64,000 nt of DNA from Perkinsus olseni (lineage: Eukaryota > Perkinsozoa > Perkinsida > Perkinsidae): NCBI GenBank assembly GCA_013115135.1, contig JABANP010000204.1, positions 23,269 to 87,268 on the forward strand, read 5' to 3'. Below are positions 9,318 to 18,200 of this stretch, in pieces. Both the position numbers and the translations under genes were made by a program. Under the pieces are notes generated by a model. The model was not told the origin of the DNA, ran no database searches, and saw only the letters and a list, made by a program, of their open reading frames with translations. The stretch's first letter is position 1; each line of letters opens with the position of its first letter.

Positions 9318-9904
9318 ACCTCACGCTGAATAAGCTGGAGGGAAACCGTGGTGATCGTACCTATTCTGGAGGCGGCCTGAGCTCGCCTTTTTTTTAATAG
9401 CTATTCCGCTTTCTGACGTCCCACGGAGAGTTAAACTCTCCAAACTCTCAGAGTTTTGCATTCGCCAGATTACGGCTTCTCATCGCCCGGTAACAGTTGC
9501 CGCGTTGCTTGGAGTTGATAAATTGCGGATTTGTCCGGTCATAAGAACTTGTGGTGAACCTCGGAAAGATCTCCTCAGGCTTCTGAGCTGCTCTCTGAAA
9601 TCCCAGTGTGCACGGCCTCAAACGTATCTGCTACCTATACAAGCCCCGAGGTCCCTGAGCCAGTGTAAGGAAATGTCCTGGTGCACAAGGGTGATAGAGG
9701 TATATGGATTACGACTCAGGGGTCTGTTGCCGGAGGTGTGTTACGATGAGGAGTAGCCGGTCCCCACTGGCGACTCTCGAGAAATCAGAAGTCATAATGC
9801 CGTTGCATTTCTCCGCGAAGTGCCTCTTCTCAAGCAGGTGCGTCGTTACGGACATGACAGTTGCGGACATTTGCATGTGAAGCTTGACGTGAGTCAAGCT
9901 GCCC
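9318..9904. other. Spacer, no gene recognised
   Basis: 3' flank of copy 6 followed by spacer similar to 6940-7365 (for example CATCGCC.GGTAA...GTTGC..CGTTGCT.GGAGTT and the CTGAGCTGCTCTC stretch). No coding signal. Confidence 0.45.
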
Positions 9905-10025
9905 ATCGCCCCTTAGAGGCTTCATCGTGTCGAGAGCAGGCCATCCAACCGTGACTTAGTCACGGTGACTAACTTGGCGATCTAAGCACCTTTTCTCCAC
10001 AACCGTCCGTGAAGCTATGCATTTC
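9905..10025 (+). promoter_or_regulatory. Conserved upstream block, copy 3
   Basis: Third copy of the block at 273-385. It additionally contains CCGTGAC-TTA-GTCACGG, a small inverted repeat near 9949-9965 that is not complete in the other two copies. Confidence 0.35.
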
Positions 10026-10059
10026 AATCAGCTCTCTGTTCCAGCCATCGCCCGGGATG

Positions 10060-10275
10060 TAATTTGCATCCGTCAGGGCCCTGGTTCTGCATTGCGTGTT
10101 GGGGGACGCGGACAGTCTAGCATCCGATGTCCGCTCCGCGTTGCTTGCGGATGGAGAAGAAACACGCCTGAGAACTGTTGCTGAGAACTGTTCCTTCTAG
10201 ATCCTTGCAGAAAGCCGGTAGGCTTCTGTGTTGGGCGGGAGTGCGTCTTATTGCCCCTCAGTTCTATGCCCGGGG
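10060..10275 (+). pseudogene. 12-Cys family, copy 7 (A-type remnant, internal deletion)
   Basis: A degraded leader region without a start codon is followed by an acceptor at about 10199-10200 and a partial exon 2 (DPCRKPVGFC). The reading then jumps directly into sequence that matches the end of intron 3 (GGGCGGGAGTGCGTCTTA...CCTCAG) and the first codons of exon 4 (TTCTATGCC). Exon 2 remainder, exon 3 and most introns are missing. Confidence 0.7.
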
Positions 10276-10304
10276 AACCCCGATGGTGAACCACCGGCAT
10301 CAAT

Positions 10305-10991
10305 GTGGTGGTTGCTTTCGCAGGTTTCGGTGATGCCGGACAGCAGATTGCGTGTTGGGGGAGCCGGACAGCCTGGCATCCGACGGCAGCTTTGCGTCGG
10401 TCGCGAATGGCGGAGGATCCACGACGAGTAAAGGGATCGGAGAAGTCACTCAGTCGTCAGCATTTGTTGCTGCCAGATCCTTACAGCAAGCCTACCGGGC
10501 GATGCCTCATAGATAACGGCGAGCTCAAAGGCTGCACGTGTCCGAATGGAACTCATCTATTTCACACTGTGGTAAGAAAGACCTTTCTTGTTTGCCAACT
10601 CCTCCTCGCATTCAAACTGAAATGCATGGACGCAGACCCGTCATCCACGCCTGTCAGGGGGAGTCCCATGGTTATTATCGCTTTGGTTCTGCCATCTGCG
10701 CAACTCCATGCCTGAGAGACAGCGATTGTCCTGCTCCTCGGCACGGATTGAGAGTGAAGGCTTACTGCCACGCACCGGTGGCATACATCATACGGAATGG
10801 GGAGTTGAGGGGGAGATGTTTGCTATCATGCTCTAAGGTGAGGTGGGTGGATTTTCGCCTCATAAATTGGATGCTCGTCGAGAAGCAGTGATGATCCTCT
10901 TCAGCTTTTCGCCTGGTGCCCCTCCTCGAGTAGATGCCAGCGGACGAGCATTGGCGAAGTATGTCTATACGGTCACGGTCTATTATCGTAA
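10305..10991 (+). CDS. 12-Cys secreted protein family, copy 8 (rearranged 5' end)
   Basis: Exons 2-4 are clear: 10477-10571 (95 nt), 10658-10837 (180 nt) and 10905-10991, giving all 12 family cysteines. Exon 3 is 33 nt longer than usual, with an insertion between YC and GRC. The 5' part is abnormal: the frame that would give a leader carries an apparent 2-base loss near 10335-10350 and a TGA at 10331, so no signal peptide is readable. The alternative is a continuous frame from ATG 10305 that runs through the first intron into exon 2 but has no hydrophobic leader. The gene lies directly after remnant copy 7 and may have been damaged by the same recombination. Start is uncertain; the 3' three exons are secure. 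Confidence 0.6.
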
Positions 10992-12049
10992 TTCTCATGA
11001 TCATTCAGCAGTTCTATAGAGTTTTTATCACCAGTTTGAAAGGAGCCCGAGTATATCTCCTCCAACGCCCAATAGACGCAATAGCCCAATTTTCTCCTCC
11101 TACAGTCGCTGACAATTGTTGGGTTAGTCACTTGGGAGCAGGCCGGAGCGCAGACCATCAACCGTCCTCCTTCTGGCTAAGGACCAGTCTGGCACTGTCT
11201 GTCAGTGATTGCCAGTCCTCGAGCGCTTGACCGGGATGAAGTGACGTCACTCCGCAGAAAAGAATATGACGGCCAGTGTCAGCACGGAGAAGTCGTCGAT
11301 GGCGATTTATTTCGAAACCCACACTGTTTGGGCCAAAACACGATGAGTCGAATCGATTCAATCGTTGACCATGTCAGAAGTGGCGATACATGACAGTTTT
11401 TGCCGATCACTTCCCCTTTCTGGCGTAAGGAGGGATCTTACTTTTCGTGAAAACGAACCCGTCGGGCCCCTTTCGTGAACCGGAAGCCTTTCACCAGACG
11501 TTTCCAACGCCTGCCGCAGGGCCTTCTCTATTTTTTACCCAACAACGAGGGCTTGGCAATGTTTTACTCCCTTCACAATCAGAGTCGCTCTTATAGGCTA
11601 TAAGTTATAGCGGTTATTAAGAAGTGGACAGGGAGCTCAAGCCTTTTCCTGAAGCCTCAGTAGAGCTGTAGTTGCATGCCGTGAAGTTCGTCATTTCGGA
11701 GCTGCCTAGTCGCTCACGGTTGAGTTTGATACTGTGAAGTTGGCTGACGAAAGCGTTCGCGTTGCCACTGACTCAGCGAGTACGGTCTGCGATTTGCCTA
11801 CGTATGAGCAGCTGTAGAGCTCACAGCTATGCAAAATCCAACGTTACGAACCACGTAGAAAATTGCTGCTGGCAATATTATCCTTATCCACACGGCGTCA
11901 CGTGACGTTCCTCGCCCCCTGAGGCGCGTCACCGCGTCTTCAGACTTTCATCTCACATCAGGAAAACGTCGGAGGAAATCTTCGTGGTGGGTGAGGGTCT
12001 CTCAACGACCTTCGTCTGGGTACAGTTCAGTTCACGGAAACTCCTCGGA
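10992..12049. other. Spacer between copies 8 and 9
   Basis: No gene recognised. Segments near 11,520-11,600 (ACGAGGGCTTGGCAATGTT, then CAATCAGAGTCGCTCTTATAGG) faintly match 1255-1310, so parts of the spacer are old duplicates. Confidence 0.45.
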
Positions 12050-12712
12050 ATGCGTCTAGCTCTCGTCGTGGCCGTGCTCCTCCATGCCTCGCTGGGGAAA
12101 GATCTGCCATCTAAAAAACCAAGCTTCCTGGCCGCCGGCGGCACACCACCAATCACGAGTAGAATCATCTGAGAGTCTCACGTCCATTTTCGGTGGGACT
12201 GTTCATGCCAGGTCTCTACAGTCAGCCCATCGGACGATGTTACAGTTCTCGGGGCGAGCTCAAGGACTGCACCTGCTCGAATGGAACCGTACCGTTCTTC
12301 ACTGAGGTAGGTAAAGCTACTTTCTTCGTGCTGATGCCGTTGTTTCAATTTGAGAGCTTCTTGCCTCTCAGAAAAAGGTCTTCGGGCAGCGTCGGGTATA
12401 TGGGAGAATTTGCACCACAGAGTGTTCGAAGAGCAGCGATTGCCCTGCCTTCCAGCATGGATTTGGACTGAAGCCTTACTGCGGTTCTCAAGGAAAATGT
12501 CTGCTCTCATGTGACAGGGTGAGCCGCAGGATGCTGCGCAATCCATGCCTTACTGGCTTCTCTTACGCTGTGAGCGGGCAGTCATGTCTGAGAAAACGAT
12601 AATACGCAGCGTGCCATCGTGTACTCTTTGTCAGTTCTACGCCTGGTGTCCGTCCTCGACAAGCTGCCTTCATACTCCGGACATAGGGCGGGTATGCCTG
12701 CATAAGCCGTAA
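12050..12712 (+). CDS. 12-Cys secreted protein family, copy 9 (most divergent intact copy)
   Basis: Exons 12050-12158, 12212-12306 (95 nt), 12372-12518 (147 nt) and 12635-12712 join in frame (introns 53, 65, 116 nt) into 142 residues. The leader is MRLALVVAVLLHASLG. Cysteines: GRC, DCTC, IC-TTEC, SSDC, YC, KC, SC, WC, TSC and VC, twelve in the same order as the other members. Outside the cysteines the identity is low, which suggests that this copy is the oldest and that the residues between cysteines change fast. Start is the ATG just before the leader; a CAGTT acceptor-like site ends 19 bases upstream. Confidence 0.75.
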
Positions 12713-13074
12713 ATTCCATATTGGACATGGCTGGAGGCAATGGAAGTGGTAAACGTAGACCCGGCTACGACTCATGCCTCTCCACCCTTCCCAGAGTGTT
12801 GAAAGAAGATTTTTGCATTAGCCCAAGTACGGCATCGTTTTCGCCCATCAGGCGTGATGGTACAGTAATTTCCTTTCGCAGTCGATGAGAGGCGTGGAGT
12901 TGTTCAGTGGTGGCCAGATCAAGCGACACCTGCCGAAGTGGTAACTTAGCACATGAAACCTGGCACCGAGCACAGATCACATGCTCAGAACCGAAATACC
13001 CAGCCGTCATGGTGAGCTTGTCTTGATGTATCGGGCATAGAGTCCATGGCATAGACGTGTCCAAAGGTTCCCTG

Positions 13075-13311
13075 TATTGAGTACATTAACTCTCACCCAT
13101 ACCGCACGGCAACGAAGGCTATTAATTCACTGTCCTGTCACAGCCATGCTTCCCTTTAATGACGGCTCTGCACCTTCATCTATCGACCCGGATTTGGCAA
13201 CCATCACCGCCATTTTTGTTAGAAGAACTGTGGCTTGCTGACTCATGTTGGAATCTTCGCTCTAGCGACTTGAAGCCAGCAGCGCCCGCTGTCCCCGAGC
13301 ATCTCAATCAC
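13075..13311 (-). pseudogene. Duplicated 3'-terminal fragment of the armadillo gene ending at 15211
   Basis: This segment closely matches 15163-15400, which is the last coding exon and 3' flank of the minus-strand armadillo gene. Shared stretches include TTTTCGTTAGAAGAACTGTG/TTTTTGTTAGAAGAACTGTG and CGACCCGGATTT. Compared with the gene, the stop region is changed and the frame is interrupted by small indels. It is a partial duplicate about 2.1 kb from its source, beside the Cys-rich array. Confidence 0.8.
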
Positions 13312-13405
13312 TGTGCGGAAGGGACAGCTCCTCATCTCGCACAACCGCCCTCCCCCCCTCTCCCAAGACCACTCATACTCATACTCCTAGTTGACTGAGA
13401 GCGGA

Positions 13406-13861
13406 ATGATCAACACAGCTCTGTTCGTGCTGGTTCAAGTGCTGACCTGTGGTCTACTCATGCTCCGAGCAGACGCTACTGTCCTGGCTGTAGGTACGTA
13501 CGAAGGCTGGCATGACGATTACCGCTTCTTCTGCAAAATGGACATTGAACAATCGACAGAGATGGAAATAGTGGCCGATGTTGATATACGCCACGGCTGG
13601 ACTGGCGGTAAATGCGTTAATTGCCACTTCGAGTATGGCGTCTGGACAGGGGCTGACAGTCGTGATAAGACACATGTTGCTGCTCTGGGAGGCTTCGATG
13701 AGGTCTCACAATCAACCGATGATCCGACCGATGCCTGCCTGGCTAAACTCGGCGAAGCGGCCGGGGTTGGCTATGATTGTTCCTGGAATGCGTATCCAAC
13801 GGATGGTCTTATGATATTCGAGCTCTGTGACGCTCACTTCGAGCTAACGCAGGTGTATTGA
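13406..13861 (+). CDS. Predicted small secreted protein, 6 cysteines in the mature part
   Basis: Single-exon open frame of 151 residues from ATG 13406 to TGA at 13859-13861. The first 24 residues form a clear signal peptide ending in an Ala-Asp-Ala cleavage context. The mature part has six cysteines (FFC, KC-VNC, AC, DC and LC) and repeated aromatic/acidic segments, with no membrane span. I do not recognise the family; it is not a member of the neighbouring 12-Cys family by cysteine pattern. A GT just after GCAG near 13852 could be a splice donor, so the C-terminus is not certain. Confidence 0.6.
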   Translation: MINTALFVLVQVLTCGLLMLRADATVLAVGTYEGWHDDYRFFCKMDIEQSTEMEIVADVDIRHGWTGGKCVNCHFEYGVWTGADSRDKTHVAALGGFDEVSQSTDDPTDACLAKLGEAAGVGYDCSWNAYPTDGLMIFELCDAHFELTQVY

Positions 13862-15162
13862 GCTTTCGGTATTCGTTGTCAGTGGCTCAACCACTGTGAA
13901 TGATGACCAACACCATTGTCTTGAACAATCTTCATTACAATCATTCCATCAAGTTCTCAGTGGGAACTTTTCACTTTCTGTTCATTTTCGTATCATCATC
14001 CGTGGATTATGTATCATTATTCTCCGTGTGAGGTTGGGATGCTCCGTACTATAGACTCCCTAGTATAGAGGCCGTGGTCCGCACATAGTCTGCACGCGTG
14101 CGCATAAGTTGGGACGCGTTGCTTTTATTTTATTCTTTCATACACCTTGCATCCTTTTGATAGTCCATTCTTTTAAGAATAGCAGCAGGTGTGACAAAAG
14201 ATGACGAGAAGTTGCTTACCCTGTTGTCTGGCCAGCACGTCATCAAGGACCACAGTTGGGGCGCGCAATGGCGTACCCAACCCAGCACATTTAAGTATAG
14301 TCAATCTTTTAGACAATTCTGAACCCTGAGGATGTCGAAGTTCTCAGTGAGAACCCCTAATCTTCGTCTATTGCCATCAAAGTTGATCCGTTCTGTCACT
14401 TGAGCTTGATGGGGTCGAGGCCCCGCGAGTTCAGGTCTAACACATCGTTTGATATCTGTAATTGCGTCGCGTTCAGATGGCTGATGTACCCCCAACTGAG
14501 GGTAAGGTAACCTTCCGGACCGACTGCCGGACTCGTCAATAACGGCACTGGTACAGAGGAAGTTTCTTTGCATGTGAGGCGTGGTCTGTAATACCCGTCC
14601 TAGGATTCCATCTTGGCCCGACGTCTCATGAGAAAATCGGCGAGGTACAGTACATGGAGAGCACTAGGTCTCAGAGTGCGCCTGCATAACATTCCCCAAC
14701 GACCGAACAGTCCGCTGCGGCCTGAGTCGGCTCGGCCTTAGTTTCAGAATCCTGACCTTCGCTACCATATTCGTCGGTGAGGTGCTAGAGGGTGCCAGTG
14801 CAAATGATGGATGGGTGCAGAGGCTCGTTTATGGCGCGTTTCTTGTTCATGATGATTGACACCAGCTTGACTCCTTCGGAGTCTCGATCAGTGGATGATG
14901 GGGAGCCCCACGAAGTCTCCATCAAAAAAATATCCTGTTGGAATCTGGTGCTCATCGGACTCTTCCGGTTACAGGACGGGAAATAACCCATCTGCATATT
15001 TACTGTATCAAGGTCATCTCAGGTAAGTAACCAATAGCCGAGGACATACGACAAGACTGTTTAGTTTGGTGGCAAGGAGTGCTTAGCAGGCGAAGCCATG
15101 GCAGCAATGAACTAATTTTTTGTGTGTATCGACAGTAGGCTCTTCCCAAGATCGCTCGTATT
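13862..15162. other. Intergenic, no gene seen
   Basis: AT-richer than the flanks. Short open frames (14301-14573 -, 14785-14997 -) lack domains or splice support. It separates the + strand secreted-protein cluster from the minus-strand armadillo genes. Confidence 0.5.
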
Positions 15163-15210
15163 GAGAAACTCTACTCTCAACGTGGCCGCACGGCAACGGG
15201 GACCATCAAC

Positions 15211-18200
15211 TCACTGTCCTGCAGCCATGCTTTCATCCAATGACGTTCCTGCACTCTGATCGTCATCTCTCGACCCGGATTTCGCCACCATCACCGCCAT
15301 TTTCGTTAGAAGAACTGTGGCTTGCTGGCGCATGATGGAATCTTCGCTGTAGCGACTTAAAGCAAGTAAAGCCCGCTGCCCTCCGAGCATTTCAATTATC
15401 TCGAGGTTGCTGTCATAACCACACGCATCCAAGAAGAGCTTGGCAACGAATAAAGATATGCCTACAGCAGAGAACCGTTCGAAGCTGAACCAAAGCGGGA
15501 ACGACTTCCCCACCTTCTTTGAAAAGGACCTTGTCCCACGGTGGAGCTCGCAGGCGTAGCATGGCCCGATTGGGCCCACCAAAGTGATTGACGATATGCT
15601 TGATCATAAAGGCAATGAGGTCTCTGCCGCCCTCCTGGTTTGCGACCAGCGCTGAACCATAACCGCACGCACCCCAAGAGAGCTCGATGATCCCGAGGCC
15701 CAATTTCACGCAGGAGAGGGTGAGCGAACACAGCTCGAGAAGACGAAGCCTTCGGTCACACCGGAAGAGCTGGGAGTTCGTTTCTGGCACACCGACGGTC
15801 CGATCAGAGACCAGCTCTGCATTGACGATTGGGTTCGTGCCGGCTCGAATGAACTGAGCCATCGAGACTGCCCTCAGATGGGCCGAGGCCATCGCAGCAG
15901 CGGGCGCGTGTGGTATGCAGTTGTAAAGGCCCAACCTGAAGTGACAGGTTGGAAAGTACCGCCGATCCAGGTGCGTCCGATGAGTTCGACAGGGAAGGCC
16001 AGGAATGAAGACCGCTCCTTACATGCAGCTGGCCAGAGCAGCCAGCGTCTGTGGTTGCCTGTTGGTCTCGTCCGCTTTCATTCTCCGCGCCTCCTCATCC
16101 ACTTGCCGTGTCAAGTCCAAGGCATACATGGCGAGAGCCTCCATCAAGAGGGGAGGGGCAGAGGGGACACCAGCAGCCAGATTTTCCGCTTCTTCACCAC
16201 CCCTCGCCAAAGCTGGTGACCTGAGAGGGCTCAAGCACAGCAAGCCGGCCTTGTGGATTCCCAGTCGAATTGGTTCAACTCACAAGAACACTCACCGAGG
16301 GGCAGTCACTCCCGGAAGTTCTCTCTCTGGCGGGCATACGCACACTACGAGCATGTACAGCGCCAAATCTCGAACCGTGCGGCAGACTGTGTCGTCGAGA
16401 CGGCTCTTAGTGTGGTGAAGATAGTGGAAGAACAGGCCATAGGCTATGCTAGCCGGGAGCGGCTGGCTCTCGTCCAGAGGATGTGGTGTCGTCATCTGTA
16501 CTTCGTAATGTCGGGGATTAACAAGCGTACCGGGCATTCTTACGGGGTAAAGCTCATTGTCAATGTCGAAGATGGCGAGGCTGCTGATGAGTTCCCCAAC
16601 AAGATGCCAGTAGTTGCTGACGAAAGCTCCAGCGACGGTCTCAGAGGTGATGGGTAGTCTGTACGAGGGCAGGACAGAGGAGTCTTCAGCCAACAGGAAA
16701 CAACATCACCTGATGGTCGAGATTGTCGCGATCAGAGCGAGTACAGCTCCATGTGTTGCATAGGAATCGGATTGCAGAGCATCCAAAAGTCTCTGGACTG
16801 GGGGTTGTACCGCACAAGCCTCGACGAACTCGGCGAGGAAGTGCCCCTGATGGAGGTATGGCAACCAAGGAGGCCACAGCGCTGAGACCTTACTTTGCCC
16901 CGGCGAGCATCCATCAGCACTATCAATGCTGTTGCAGCCATGCAGCCCTGGACCATCGTCAGCTCCTCCTCGGACGACATACAACGGACTATGAGTCTGG
17001 CGGAATTCCTTCGCCAAGAGCTACTCCAGTGATGTGACATCCCTACCGTGTCACCGTACTCAGAATGAGCTTCGGGTATTGTGACGCTGCAATAAGCAGC
17101 CACTGGCCTGATGGCTGAGCGGTGGCCGGCTCGAGGGGGCCAGCCAGACCGACTATGACACGTCGTGCTCTAAACGGACCATGGCCGGCGTGCAGCGGTA
17201 GCACTGCAGAGATGAGGGGCAAAACTTACTGAATATCAGGACAGAGCTGAGAGGGCATAGAGAGCAGCTTAGCGGAAGACATAGTGGAGACCTCAGACCC
17301 GGTGACTGGGTCTCTGAATCCACCACTGCCGATCAAAATTGTCATCAGCCGCAGTAGCGCACGATCCCCATAGTGAGGGTCAGGATGGCGATCGACGGCG
17401 CTCAGTAAGGCCAGCATGATCTCGCCGGACAGGAGATGAGCACACGCCAGCCTGTGCGCAACCAAGTAGCGCTCAACCTCCGACTGTGACATCGCGCAAG
17501 AGCGGTAGTCGCTGGGCAGGTCGGTCGGTAGATGGGTGTTCACAGACACGTTATAGGCGCAAATGAGGACGATCCGGACGCTCATCCTCAGGTCTTCAAC
17601 AGTCCAGAAGCAGCTCGCTGACGTTGGAGATGTGAGGATCCGATGGAGGCCGGAGGCAACACTCGAAGCCGCAGCAGCATCGTGCAGCATGGCTACCCAA
17701 ATCGGTTTGTAACGTAGGAGGTTACATAGGACATGCAGAGCCCGACTAGCAGTGAAGGCTAGGAATCTACCAAGCCGAGCGGTGTGGTTCGGCGAAGTTT
17801 GAGACCATCCTCACCTGGCATTCCGCATGGTATCGGATTCGACACCTTCATCGTCGGAACCCCCTCTCTTGGGTGGTATAGCGAGGACAGGCAGACGATG
17901 CCAGCAGTCCAGCAAGAGGCCCACCAGCTCTGATGACGTGTCTTCGGCAGCGAACGGGGATAATCCTGAGGGACCAGCACGAGAATTGCTGGGTAGAATA
18001 AACCGGAGCGGTGACCACCAATGACGAGGCGATTGAGAATTCGGTCTCCCAGCTTGTCCTGGTTCAGCAGGTTGCACATGAGGACGAGCAAGAGGGTGAG
18101 CTCTCGATGGTGGTGAGCAGTATCCCAGTGCTCGGGCCCACTCGCCCGCCTTTCAACCTAGTCACAAGGCTATCACAGGGACATTAACAGAACCTTGGGA

